Source of the DNA: Pseudomonadota bacterium | GTDB lineage: Bacteria; Pseudomonadota; Alphaproteobacteria; Sphingomonadales; Sphingomonadaceae | Direction of reading: 5' to 3' | Assembly: GCA_023394965.1 (NCBI GenBank) | Contig: JAEWZX010000010.1 | Location: 1-45,619 of the forward strand | DNA length: 45,619 nucleotides | Shown here: piece after piece, positions 22,488-31,090 of the stretch | Layout of the letters: the number at the start of each line of letters is the position of its first letter | Position numbering within the stretch: the first letter of the stretch is position 1 | Notes under the pieces: generated by a model | What the model saw: only the letters and a program-made list of their open reading frames with translations | Told to the model about the DNA's origin: nothing | Databases searched by the model: none | Translations under genes and position numbers: made by a program

Positions 22488-23166
22488 GCGCCTGAGTTCC
22501 GACATCGCTGACGCGCCCAAGGCACGGAAAGCTTCCGAGCCCGAACGGCGCTGCGTCATTACCGGGCAGACCGCCCCGCGCGAAACGCTCGTGCGGCTGG
22601 CGGTTTCGCCGTCCGGACTGGTGCTGCCCGATGCGCAGGAAAAGGCACCGGGCCGCGGGGCGTGGATCGGCGAAAACCGCGCCGGTCTGGAAGCGGCGCT
22701 GGCCAATGGCAAATTGAAAGGCGGGCTGTCGCGCGCCTTCAAAACGGGCGATCTGGAGATCCCCGACACGCTGCCCCAGATGGTCGAGGATGCGCTGACT
22801 CGCGTGCTGCTCGACAGGCTGGGGCTCGAAATGCGCGTCGGAGGTCTTATCTTGGGTACGCAGCGCATTGCCGAGGCGGCGCGTGGCGGGGCTGTGGTCC
22901 TGTTGCTGCATGCCAGCGATGCGAGCGAAGATGGACGCAAGAAGCTGGACCAGGCCTGGCGCGTGGGACGTGAAGCCGAAGGGTCCGGCGAACGCGGCTT
23001 CGAACTGCCTCTGGACCGGAACGCTTTGTCTGTGGCATTGGGCCGCGACAATGTCGTCCATTTGGCGCTGGCCGAGGATGCATCGGCTGCCAGGGTCCTC
23101 AGGCCCCTGACGCGCCTCATGCATTATCTCGGGCTGGAACCCCCGGCCGGTACGGCGCCGCGATAG
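22468..23166 (+). CDS. YlxR-family (DUF448) RNA-binding protein with L7Ae-like domain
   Basis: This 232-residue protein has an N-terminal YlxR domain (PF04296) with the signature RRCVITGQTAPRETLVRLAV and GRGAWIGENR. An L7Ae/L30e-like RNA-binding domain follows (LGLEMRVGGLILGTQRIAEA and VVLLLHASDAS). This two-domain form is common in alphaproteobacteria between nusA and infB. ATG 22468 has a strong AGGAGG at 22456-22461 inside the nusA end. The function is probably linked to ribosome or nucleoid RNA binding. Confidence 0.9.
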   Translation: MRTPPNERLSSDIADAPKARKASEPERRCVITGQTAPRETLVRLAVSPSGLVLPDAQEKAPGRGAWIGENRAGLEAALANGKLKGGLSRAFKTGDLEIPDTLPQMVEDALTRVLLDRLGLEMRVGGLILGTQRIAEAARGGAVVLLLHASDASEDGRKKLDQAWRVGREAEGSGERGFELPLDRNALSVALGRDNVVHLALAEDASAARVLRPLTRLMHYLGLEPPAGTAPR

Positions 23167-23217
23167 CGAGCGCCAGCGACGAATTGAACGATTGATACGA
23201 TAGAGAAACGAGCAAGA

Positions 23218-25794
23218 ATGAGCGACGACGACAAGAAACCAACCCGTAAACCGCTAACCCTGAAGGGCGCGCAGCCGGGTGAGGTCAAGCAGACCTTCAG
23301 CCACGGCCGCACCAACAAGGTGGCGGTCGAGGTGAAGCGCCGCCGCAAGCTCGTGAAGCCTGGCGAGACGCCGCCTGCTGCGCCGCCTCCGCCACCGGCC
23401 CCTGAGGCTGCTCCGGCGCCGACCCCGGCCCCGGCTGCGGCAAAGCCAGCCCCCGCGAAGAAGCCGGCTCCGTCCGACGAAACTCCGCAGGAACGCGTCG
23501 CCCGTCTCCAGCGGGAGGCGGAAGAAGATCGTCTGCGCCAGGCCGAAGAAGCGCGCAGGCGCGAGGAAGAGCAGGCGAGGCAGGCTGCAGAAGACGAGAA
23601 GAAGCGGGCGGAAGAAAACCGCAAGGCAGAAGAAGAAGCAGCCAAGAAGGCCGCCGAAGAAGCCCGCAGGGCCGACGAAAAGCCGGCCGAGCCAGCGCCT
23701 GCCGAAGCCGAACCTGCCGCTGCTGCGCCGGAAGAGGCCGCGCCTGCTGAAGAAGCGCCGGCAGACGAAGCGTCGAGCGTGGCCCCTGTGCCTGCGCCGC
23801 GTCGCTTTACGCCGGTCGCGCGCCCTGAAATCAAGAAGCCGGAGCGCAAGAAGAAGGAAGAAAAGCCTGCGCGCACTGTGCAGGCCGAAACGCCGGACAA
23901 GCGCCGTTCGGGCAAGCTATCGGTAAAGAAGGCTCTCAACGAGGACGAAGGCCGCCGTGCCCGCAGCCTTGCCGCCTTGAAGCGTGCCCGCGAAAAGGAA
24001 CGCCGGATGCAGGGCGGTGGCTCCAGCAAGCCGCGTGAAAAGCAGATTCGCGACGTGATCGTTCCGGAAGCGATTACCGTGGGCGAACTGGCCAAGCGTA
24101 TGGGCGAAAAAGGCGCCGATCTGGTCAAGGAACTCTTCAACCTCGACATGATGGTCACCGTCAATCAGACGATCGATCAGGATACTGCGGAGCTGCTGGT
24201 CGAGCAGTTCGGCCACAATATCCAGAAGGTGTCCGAAGCCGATGTCGATATCGCTACCGAAGAGGATGTCGATCCGGAAGAAACGCTGAAACCGCGTCCG
24301 CCGGTCGTCACCATCATGGGCCATGTCGATCACGGCAAGACCTCGCTGCTCGACGCGCTGCGCAACGCCAATGTCGTCAAGGGCGAAGCCGGCGGCATCA
24401 CGCAGCATATCGGCAGCTATCAGGTGAAGACGAAGAGCGGCGATCTGGTTACCTTCCTCGACACGCCGGGCCACGCTGCCTTTACGCAGATGCGCCAGCG
24501 CGGGGCCAACATCACCGATATCGTGGTGCTGGTGGTGGCGGCCGACGACGGCATCATGCCGCAGACGATCGAAGCCATCAACCACACCAAGGCCGCGGGC
24601 GTCCCGATGATCGTGGCGATCAACAAGATGGACAAGCCGGAAGCCAATCCGGACAACATCCGTACCCGCCTGCTCGAACATGAAGTCATCGTCGAAAAGA
24701 TGTCGGGCGATGTGCAGGACGTGGAAATCTCCGCCAAGGAAAAGACCGGTCTCGACAAGCTGCTCGATGCCATCCACCTCCAGGCCGAACTGCTCGAACT
24801 GAAGGCGAACCCCGACCGTATGGCGGAAGCCACCGTGATCGAGGCGCAGCTGGACAAGGGCCGTGGCCCCGTGGCGACCGTGCTGGTCACCCGCGGCACG
24901 CTGGAACGCGGCAACACTTTCGTTGTCGGCACGCAGAGCGGCCGTGTCCGCGCGATCGTCAACGATCAGGGCAAGCAGATCAAGAAGGCCGGGCCCTCCA
25001 TGCCGGTCGAGGTCCTCGGTCTCGGCGGGGTGCCCAGTGCAGGCGATGTGCTGACCGTGGTCGAAAACGAACAGCGCGCCCGTGAAGTGGCCGAATATCG
25101 TCAGGAAAAGGCAACGGAAAAGCGCACAGCGCTGGCCCCGACCAGCTTCGATACGATGTTCAACAATCTGGCCGCCAATGTAATCGAATTCCCCGTACTG
25201 GTGAAAGCCGACGTGCAGGGTTCGGTCGAAGCGATCACCACGGCGCTGCACAATTTGTCGAACGACGAGATCAAGGTGCGTGTGCTGCATGCCGGTGTGG
25301 GTGCGATTACCGAAAGCGATGTGACGCTGGCTTCGGCCTCCAACGCGCCGATCATCGGTTTCAATGTCCGCCCCAACGCCAAGGCCCGCGAACTGGTGAA
25401 GCGCGACGGTGTGGAGATGAAGTATTACGACGTCATCTATCACCTGACCGAAGAAATCGCCAAGGAGATGGCAGGCGAGCTGGGCCCGGAGCGGATCGAA
25501 CACGTCGTCGGCCGCGCGGCGGTCAAGGAAGTGTTCCGTTCGGGCAAGAAGGACAAGGCAGCCGGCCTGCTGGTGGAGGAAGGCGTCATCCGCAAGGGGC
25601 TGCACGCGCGCCTCACGCGGGACGATGTCATCGTCTCGGCCACAACCATCGCATCGCTGCGCCGGTTCAAGGACGATGTGGACGAAGTCCGCGCCGGTCT
25701 GGAATGCGGTGTTGTGCTGGCCGACACCAACGACATCAAGGCTGGTGACCAGCTGGAAGTCTTCGAAGTCGAGGAGCGTGAGCGCACGCTGTGA
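23218..25794 (+). CDS. infB: Translation initiation factor IF-2
   Basis: This 858-residue protein has an Ala/Glu/Lys/Pro-rich low-complexity N-terminal third, an IF2 N-terminal domain, and the GTPase domain from about residue 365 with GHVDHGKTSLLD (G1), DTPGHAAF (G3) and NKMDKPE (G4). C-terminal beta-barrel domains complete it. It positions initiator tRNA on the 30S subunit. The start MSDDDKKPTRKPLTLKGAQP follows a 51-nt gap after ylxR. The following gene starts with GTG overlapping the end by 4 nt. Confidence 0.97.
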   Translation: MSDDDKKPTRKPLTLKGAQPGEVKQTFSHGRTNKVAVEVKRRRKLVKPGETPPAAPPPPPAPEAAPAPTPAPAAAKPAPAKKPAPSDETPQERVARLQREAEEDRLRQAEEARRREEEQARQAAEDEKKRAEENRKAEEEAAKKAAEEARRADEKPAEPAPAEAEPAAAAPEEAAPAEEAPADEASSVAPVPAPRRFTPVARPEIKKPERKKKEEKPARTVQAETPDKRRSGKLSVKKALNEDEGRRARSLAALKRAREKERRMQGGGSSKPREKQIRDVIVPEAITVGELAKRMGEKGADLVKELFNLDMMVTVNQTIDQDTAELLVEQFGHNIQKVSEADVDIATEEDVDPEETLKPRPPVVTIMGHVDHGKTSLLDALRNANVVKGEAGGITQHIGSYQVKTKSGDLVTFLDTPGHAAFTQMRQRGANITDIVVLVVAADDGIMPQTIEAINHTKAAGVPMIVAINKMDKPEANPDNIRTRLLEHEVIVEKMSGDVQDVEISAKEKTGLDKLLDAIHLQAELLELKANPDRMAEATVIEAQLDKGRGPVATVLVTRGTLERGNTFVVGTQSGRVRAIVNDQGKQIKKAGPSMPVEVLGLGGVPSAGDVLTVVENEQRAREVAEYRQEKATEKRTALAPTSFDTMFNNLAANVIEFPVLVKADVQGSVEAITTALHNLSNDEIKVRVLHAGVGAITESDVTLASASNAPIIGFNVRPNAKARELVKRDGVEMKYYDVIYHLTEEIAKEMAGELGPERIEHVVGRAAVKEVFRSGKKDKAAGLLVEEGVIRKGLHARLTRDDVIVSATTIASLRRFKDDVDEVRAGLECGVVLADTNDIKAGDQLEVFEVEERERTL

Positions 25795-26210
25795 GCGGCG
25801 ATCCGGTGAAACATGCCATCAACTCGGCCCATGCCGAGCTGATGGGCGTGGAGTTCGATCATTTCGATGCGGAGCGTGAGGAAATCACGCTCCGCTTCAC
25901 GGCGCCCGAGAGCTTCGTCACTCCTCGCGGCAGTGTGCAGGGCGGTTTGGTCGCGGGATTTCTCGACGAGGTGATGGGCTGGGCGCATGTCTGGGCGACC
26001 GATCACGCCGAAGCACCGCTCAATCTGGAAATATCCATGAGCCTGCTGCGGCCTGTTCCGGTCGGTCCGCTGATCGGGAAAGGCCGCGTCGTGCGGCGCG
26101 GCCGGAAGGTCATTTTCCTCGAAGGCGAACTGTTCGATCTTGAAAACCGGCTTCTGGCCCGATCGACCAGCACCGCCATACCTACGCCGCGCCCGACTGG
26201 AGAGAAGTGA
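25791..26210 (+). CDS. PaaI-type hotdog thioesterase
   Basis: This 139-residue hotdog-fold protein is of the PaaI/4HBT type: VEFDHFDAEREEITLRF, the catalytic-helix region TPRGSVQGGLVAGFLDEVMG, and a final strand KVIFLEGELFD. It starts with GTG at 25791 overlapping the infB stop (GTGA) and ends in TGATG overlapping rbfA, so it is translationally embedded in the infB-rbfA unit. The substrate is unknown. Its position in a translation operon is conserved in some relatives, as I recall, but the reason is not known. Confidence 0.82.
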   Translation: MSGDPVKHAINSAHAELMGVEFDHFDAEREEITLRFTAPESFVTPRGSVQGGLVAGFLDEVMGWAHVWATDHAEAPLNLEISMSLLRPVPVGPLIGKGRVVRRGRKVIFLEGELFDLENRLLARSTSTAIPTPRPTGEK

Positions 26211-26611
26211 TGGCACGCCACCAGCATTCCACTGCCGAACAGCAATCGGTTCGTGTCCTCAAGGTGGGCGAACGGGTCCGGCATATCCTGTCCGAACTGC
26301 TTGCCCGCGGGGAAGCGCATGACGAAGTGCTTTCGGCCAGCAACATCGCGGTCACGGAAGTGCGCATGACGCCAGACCTGCGCAATGCCAAGGCGTATGT
26401 GAAGCCGCTGCTGGGCGAAGATGAAGGGACCGTGCTCAAGGCATTGCGTACCAACACCGCCTTCTTCCAGAAAGAAGTGGCGCAACGCCTCGGCCTCAAA
26501 TTTGCGCCGAAGCTCAACTTCCAACCCGACGAAAGCTTCGATGAAGCGGATCGCATCGAAAAGCTGCTGTCCGACCCAAAGGTTGCTCGGGACCTCGACG
26601 AAGAGGACTGA
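26210..26611 (+). CDS. rbfA: 30S ribosome-binding factor RbfA
   Basis: This 133-residue protein is the cold-adaptation 30S maturation factor. It has SVRVLKVGERVRHILSELLA, the motif ITEVRMTPDLRNAKAYVKPL (here with VTEV), and APKLNFQPDESFDEADRIEK. These match the type-II KH fold of RbfA. ATG 26210 shares one base with the thioesterase stop. It ends 3 nt before the end of the convergent abgT gene. Confidence 0.95.
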   Translation: MARHQHSTAEQQSVRVLKVGERVRHILSELLARGEAHDEVLSASNIAVTEVRMTPDLRNAKAYVKPLLGEDEGTVLKALRTNTAFFQKEVAQRLGLKFAPKLNFQPDESFDEADRIEKLLSDPKVARDLDEED

Positions 26612-26614
26612 TCG

Positions 26615-28246
26615 TTACGGCATGGTGGCCGGGATGGCATACCCAACCGGCGCATCTGGTCCCAGCGGAATGCCGAGATAGAACCACACCACGATCAGCA
26701 CTGTACCCGATATCAGCAGCCAGACCGAATAGGGCAGCATCATCGCGGTTAGGCTGCCGAGGCCGAAATCTTTCTGCCAGCGCTGGGCAAACACCAGAAT
26801 GAGCGGGAAGTAGACCATCAGCGGCGTAATGATGTTGGTCGCGCTGTCGCCCACGCGATAAGCGGCGGTCGCCCCTTCCGGGCTGATGCCGAGAAGCATC
26901 AGCATCGGTACGAGAATGGGGGCAAGCAGCGCCCATTTTGCGCTGGCAGACCCGACGAACAGGTTCAGCAGGCCAGTGAAAACCACCATAAGGCCGAGCA
27001 CGAGCGGTAACGGCAGGCCCGTGGATTCGATCGCCGCGGCGCCATGCACTGCGCTGATCAGGCCCAGGTTCGACCAGCCGAACATCGCCACGAAATGCGC
27101 CGCTGCAAAGGCCAGCACGAGGTAGTAGCCCATGTCTTTCATGGATTCGGCCATCATTTCCACCAGATCACGGTGGGTCTTGATGCTGCCGGTCGCGCGG
27201 CCATAGGCCCAGCCGGCCAGCAGGAACAGCAGGAAGAACCCGGCAACAAGACTGCGATAGAGCGGGGCAAGCTGCGTGTGGATTGAACAGTCTGCCGCGG
27301 GAACCGCCTCGCAAGCCGCCTCGTCAATCAGCGGCGTACCGGGGCCGAAAATCATGAGCAGCCACACGCCAACGACGAACAGGGCGGCCAAACCCGCGTG
27401 ACGCAGGCCCTTGGATGCCAGTTCACCGGTTTCACCGGCGGGATCCGGGCTTGCATCATCGGCGTTTCGGCCCGCTGTGGCACCGCCCTTCCAGGCGCCC
27501 AGGCGCGGTTCGATGATCTTGTCGGTCACGTACCAGATGATCGGCAGGTAGAGGATTGTCATTGCGCTGATGAAGAACCAGTTACCGGCTATATTGGCGG
27601 TCCACGCAGGATCGAGAGCGCTCGCGCCGACGGCTTCTTCGGTAATGCCGAACAGCAGCGCATCGAGCTGGCCGGGGGAGATATTGGCGGAAAATCCGCC
27701 CGACACACCGGCAAAGGCCGCCGCAATCCCGGCCAGCGGGTGGCGACCGGCTGCTGCGAACAGGATACCGGCAAGCGGTATCAGTACCACATAACCCGCA
27801 TCCGCCGCGTGATTGCCGATCATGGCAACCAGCGCGACCACTGGTGTCAGCAGCGCCTTGGGAGCGCTTTTTACCGCTTTTGACATCCCCGCAGCGAAGA
27901 AGCCGGACCGTTCGGCCACGCCTGCGCCCAGCATGACGACAAGCACGTAACCAAGGGGATGGAAGTGTGTGAAGGTGGTGGGCATCTCGACCCATAGGCG
28001 CTGGATATTCTCGGGCGAAAGAAGGCTGACGGCTTCGATCCGTTGCGCGGCCCCTGTGGCTTCGTCGACGGCGGTGGGGTGGATGGCTGAAATGCCCGAC
28101 ATGGCTGCGACGATGGAGAAGACGATCAGCGCAATTATCAGATAGAAGAAGATGAAGACCGGATCGGGCAGTTTGTTGCCGGTCCTTTCTACCCATCCCA
28201 GAATGCCGGACTGGGGTGTTGTCGCCGTCTGTGCCGCGTCAGCCAT
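26615..28246 (-). CDS. abgT: AbgT-family transporter
   Basis: This 543-residue polytopic transporter belongs to the AbgT family (PF03806). It opens with GWVERTGNKLPDPVFIFFYL, the conserved family start. It also has SANISPGQLDALLFGITEEA, NLFVGSASAKWALLAPILVP, and YRVGDSATNIITPLMVYFPL. Known members take up p-aminobenzoyl-glutamate or export sulfonamides. It interrupts the plus-strand translation cluster in the opposite orientation, with 3 nt to the convergent rbfA and about 100 nt to the divergent tdk. Confidence 0.92.
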   Translation of the reverse strand: MADAAQTATTPQSGILGWVERTGNKLPDPVFIFFYLIIALIVFSIVAAMSGISAIHPTAVDEATGAAQRIEAVSLLSPENIQRLWVEMPTTFTHFHPLGYVLVVMLGAGVAERSGFFAAGMSKAVKSAPKALLTPVVALVAMIGNHAADAGYVVLIPLAGILFAAAGRHPLAGIAAAFAGVSGGFSANISPGQLDALLFGITEEAVGASALDPAWTANIAGNWFFISAMTILYLPIIWYVTDKIIEPRLGAWKGGATAGRNADDASPDPAGETGELASKGLRHAGLAALFVVGVWLLMIFGPGTPLIDEAACEAVPAADCSIHTQLAPLYRSLVAGFFLLFLLAGWAYGRATGSIKTHRDLVEMMAESMKDMGYYLVLAFAAAHFVAMFGWSNLGLISAVHGAAAIESTGLPLPLVLGLMVVFTGLLNLFVGSASAKWALLAPILVPMLMLLGISPEGATAAYRVGDSATNIITPLMVYFPLILVFAQRWQKDFGLGSLTAMMLPYSVWLLISGTVLIVVWFYLGIPLGPDAPVGYAIPATMP

Positions 28247-28349
28247 CGAAAATCCCTGAATTATCTTTTTCCGTTATGGCGGGCAGTCATCCGCCATTCT
28301 CTCTGACACCCTGCTTAACAGCCTGTGCGGCAGAGGCTAGAGCCATCCG

Positions 28350-28928
28350 ATGGCCAAGCTCTATTTCTATTATTCCAGCATGAATGCGGGCAAAAGCAGC
28401 AACCTGCTGCAGGCCGCGTTCAATTATGGCGAGCGGGGCATGCGGGTGTCGCTATGGACTGCAGCGGTGGATGACCGGCCCGGATATGGGGCTATTTCAA
28501 GTCGTATCGGATTGGCCAGCGATGCGCATCGGTTCGACAGCGACACCGATATCGAGGCGAGGGTACTTGCCGATCACGCAGAGGCTCCGATCGCCTGCAT
28601 ATTGGTGGACGAGGCGCAGTTTCTCACTGGCCGGCAGGTGTGGCAGCTTGCCCGGCTGGCGGATGATGTCGGCATACCGGTACTTTGCTATGGCCTGCGC
28701 ACCGATTTTCAGGGCGAATTGTTCCCCGGATCTGCCGTATTGCTCGGCATTGCCGACGCGCTGGTCGAATTGAAGGCAGTGTGCGATTGTGGCCGCAAGG
28801 CGACGATGAATCTGCGCGTCGATGCAGAAGGCCGGCCGATCAGGCAGGGTGCGCAGACCGAAATCGGCGGGAACGACAGATATATCGCTATGTGCCGCAA
28901 GCATTTCCGCGAAGCGCTGGCGCGGTAG
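28350..28928 (+). CDS. tdk: Thymidine kinase
   Basis: This 192-residue type II thymidine kinase begins MAKLYFYYSSMNAGKSSNLL with the P-loop SMNAGKSS (Lys15). It has CILVDEAQFLTG, the DEAQF Walker B motif, and CYGLRTDFQGELFPGS, the lasso-loop region. A CDCGRKA segment and a later MCRKHF belong to the zinc-binding part. It phosphorylates thymidine for salvage. The start is ATG 28350 with upstream GAGGC. Confidence 0.95.
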   Translation: MAKLYFYYSSMNAGKSSNLLQAAFNYGERGMRVSLWTAAVDDRPGYGAISSRIGLASDAHRFDSDTDIEARVLADHAEAPIACILVDEAQFLTGRQVWQLARLADDVGIPVLCYGLRTDFQGELFPGSAVLLGIADALVELKAVCDCGRKATMNLRVDAEGRPIRQGAQTEIGGNDRYIAMCRKHFREALAR

Positions 28929-28953
28929 CTTTACCCACCCTATCTAGCGCGCC

Positions 28954-29646
28954 ATGACCGAAACACTCCTTCTTGCGGCGATCCTGATCCCGTGCCTGAT
29001 CGTGGCCATCGTCTTTCACGAGGTGGCGCATGGATGGACAGCGCTGGCGCTTGGCGATCCGACCGCAAAGGAACAGCGCCGCCTCTCGCTCAATCCCCTC
29101 CGCCACGTTGATCCTGTCGGTACACTGTTGGTGCCCGGGGCTCTTGCCCTGTTCGGCGGTCCGATCTTCGGATGGGCGAAACCCGTACCGGTGCGCGGCG
29201 ATCGCTTGCGTGATCCGCGTTTCGGAATGGTCGCGGTGGCCGCAGCAGGGCCAGGCACCAACCTTCTCCTCGCGTTAATCGGGGCGCTTATATTCGGCGT
29301 GGTTTCCGGCACGATCATCGCTTCGGGTGGTACGCCGCCTGAATGGCTGCTTTCGGCGGGTGGCACGTTCATCCTGATCAACGTGTTCCTGGCTCTGTTC
29401 AATCTCCTGCCCATCCCGCCATTCGATGGATCGCACATCGTAGGCGGTCTGCTGCCGCGCAAATGGGCCAAGAACTGGCAAAAGCTGCAGTCGCTCGGCA
29501 TGCTGTTCTTCATCGTTCTCATCGCGGCAACGTGGGCCTTTCCGAACAGCGGCCTGATCGAGAATACCGTGCTGCCGCCCGTAATGTGGCTGCAGGAGCG
29601 GTATTTCCAACTGGCCGAATGGGCGGCCCGGATGATTGCCGGATGA
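28954..29646 (+). CDS. Site-2 protease-family (M50) membrane metalloprotease
   Basis: This 230-residue membrane protein has the zinc motif HEVAH (22-26) in its first helix (IVFHEVAHGWTALALGD) and a second motif LFNLLPIPPFDGSHIVGG, whose Asp completes the active site. This matches the compact M50B rhomboid-like peptidases without a PDZ domain. The length fits. It may cleave membrane-bound regulators; the substrate is unknown. It overlaps the truB start by 4 nt (29643-29646, ATGA). Confidence 0.9.
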   Translation: MTETLLLAAILIPCLIVAIVFHEVAHGWTALALGDPTAKEQRRLSLNPLRHVDPVGTLLVPGALALFGGPIFGWAKPVPVRGDRLRDPRFGMVAVAAAGPGTNLLLALIGALIFGVVSGTIIASGGTPPEWLLSAGGTFILINVFLALFNLLPIPPFDGSHIVGGLLPRKWAKNWQKLQSLGMLFFIVLIAATWAFPNSGLIENTVLPPVMWLQERYFQLAEWAARMIAG

Positions 29647-30641
29647 GCGATATCAAACCTGCACCGCATGGCTGGTTGATCCTCGACAAGCCCCGCGGCC
29701 TCGGGTCGACACAGGCTGTCTCGGCGGTGAAGCGCGTGCTGCGTCATGGCGGCTATGCCAAAACCAAGGTCGGTCATGGTGGTACGCTGGACCCCCTGGC
29801 CGAAGGCGTCCTGCCTATCGCGCTGGGCGAGGCGACCAAACTTGCCGGACGCATGCTTGATTCCGACAAAATCTATGCCTTCACCATTCGGTTTGGTGAA
29901 GAGACCGACACTCTCGATACCGAGGGCGAAGTGGTGGAGCGGACGGACCGCCGGCCTCCGATGGCGGCGATCGCTGCGGTGCTCGACCATTTTACAGGCG
30001 ATATCGAACAGATTCCGCCAGCCTATTCCGCCGTAAAGATCGACGGCAAGCGTGCCTATGACCGGGCAAGGGCGGGCGAGCAGGTAGACATGAAGACCCG
30101 CGCGGTCACGATCCATTCGCTATCTTTCGAAGGGGACCGTGAGGATGGAGAAGTGCGTTCGACCTTTGCGACGACGGCCGGCCGTCCGGACCCTTACGAT
30201 CCACAGGTCCCCTTGGAACTGGCCGAGAGTGTTACCCTTGTCGCGCATGTGTCGAAAGGCACCTACATCCGGTCGCTTGCACGGGATATCGCACACGCGC
30301 TTGGCACCTTGGGCCACGTCACCTATCTAAGGCGCATCAAGGCGGGGCCGTTCCGCGAAGAACAGGCGATTTCACTGGACAATCTGGAGAAAGTCGCTAA
30401 GGGCGCGCGCATTGAAAACCTCCTCCTGCCGCTCGAGGCGGGGCTGGACGACATCCCGGCCTTGCACCTCGATCCCGATAGCGCGCAGGCGGTCCGCCAG
30501 GGCCGGGTACTATCGGAACTGCCCCATACCGACGGGCTCCACCTTGCCACACTGCACGATGTGCCGGTGGCTCTGATGGAACTCAGCGGTGGTACGGCCA
30601 AGGTCGTGCGGGGGTTCAATCTACCGGATGTCGCGGAGTAA
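29643..30641 (+). CDS. truB: tRNA pseudouridine(55) synthase
   Basis: This 332-residue enzyme makes pseudouridine 55 in the T-loop of tRNAs. It has the start GWLILDKPRGLGSTQAVSAV, the catalytic GHGGTLDPLAEGVLPIALGE with Asp50, and the KIDGKRAYDRARAGE and KGTYIRSLARDIAHALG motifs. A C-terminal segment (GRVLSELPHTDGLH) closes the PUA-like region. The start ATG 29643 overlaps the M50 protease stop. It is followed by rpsO after 5 nt. Confidence 0.96.
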   Translation: MSDIKPAPHGWLILDKPRGLGSTQAVSAVKRVLRHGGYAKTKVGHGGTLDPLAEGVLPIALGEATKLAGRMLDSDKIYAFTIRFGEETDTLDTEGEVVERTDRRPPMAAIAAVLDHFTGDIEQIPPAYSAVKIDGKRAYDRARAGEQVDMKTRAVTIHSLSFEGDREDGEVRSTFATTAGRPDPYDPQVPLELAESVTLVAHVSKGTYIRSLARDIAHALGTLGHVTYLRRIKAGPFREEQAISLDNLEKVAKGARIENLLLPLEAGLDDIPALHLDPDSAQAVRQGRVLSELPHTDGLHLATLHDVPVALMELSGGTAKVVRGFNLPDVAE

Positions 30642-30646
30642 GAAGT

Positions 30647-30916
30647 ATGTCGGTTACTGCCGAAAAGAAGCAAGAGATCATCAAGGACAATGCCGTCGCC
30701 AAGGGCGACACCGGTTCGCCGGAAGTGCAGGTCGCCATCCTGACCGAGCGCATCCGTAACCTGACCGAGCATTTCAAGTCCAACCACAAGGACAACCACT
30801 CGCGTCGTGGCCTGCTCATGATGGTCAACAAGCGTCGTAACCTGCTCGCCTATCTGAAGAAGAAGGATGTCGAGCGGTACAATGCGCTGATCCAGAAGCT
30901 GGGTCTTCGCAAATAA
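30647..30916 (+). CDS. rpsO: 30S ribosomal protein S15
   Basis: This 89-residue protein is of normal length: MSVTAEKKQEIIKDNAVAKG, then DTGSPEVQVAILTERIRNLT, HFKSNHKDNHSRRGLLMMV and RRNLLAYLKKKDVERY. These are the standard S15 motifs for binding 16S rRNA at h20-h22. It lies between truB and pnp as in many bacteria. A strong terminator follows. Confidence 0.98.
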   Translation: MSVTAEKKQEIIKDNAVAKGDTGSPEVQVAILTERIRNLTEHFKSNHKDNHSRRGLLMMVNKRRNLLAYLKKKDVERYNALIQKLGLRK

Positions 30917-30926
30917 GAGTTTCTCG

Positions 30927-30955
30927 AAGGGGCGGCTCAGGTCGCCCCTTTGTTT
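30927..30955 (+). terminator. Terminator after rpsO
   Basis: An 8-bp stem, AAGGGGCG at 30927-30934 and CGCCCCTT at 30943-30950, is followed by TGTTTA. This is a clear rho-independent terminator although pnp is only 140 nt downstream. Confidence 0.85.
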
Positions 30956-31019
30956 ATCCGGCTCTCACGCAATCCGGCGCTGGAGCGGGAAAAAGAGGCG
31001 AAGAAAGCCTCGTACCGGA

Positions 31020-31074
31020 CCGGGACGGAATACCCGGCACAAGCAGGCCCCGCACCGCAATAAGGCCGTGCGGG
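31020..31074 (+). promoter_or_regulatory. Two hairpins in the pnp leader
   Basis: CCGGG/CCCGG (31020-31024 with 31033-31037) and CCCGCAC/GTGCGGG (31049-31055 with 31068-31074) can fold just before the pnp ribosome binding site (AAGGA at about 31079). In E. coli a double-stranded pnp leader is the target of RNase III and PNPase autocontrol. Whether this leader has that function is inferred only. Confidence 0.45.
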
Positions 31075-31090
31075 TCATCAAGGAAAATAC

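Noticed and set aside
20715..23120. Minus-strand open frame of 801 codons
   Set aside because: Antisense shadow of rimP, nusA and ylxR in GC-rich DNA; the product has no recognisable domain.
23380..23780. Low-complexity Ala/Glu/Lys repeats as a mobile repeat
   Set aside because: This is the normal variable N-terminal region of IF-2 in alphaproteobacteria.
23917..25605. Minus-strand open frame of 562 codons
   Set aside because: Antisense to the infB GTPase region, caused by codon bias.
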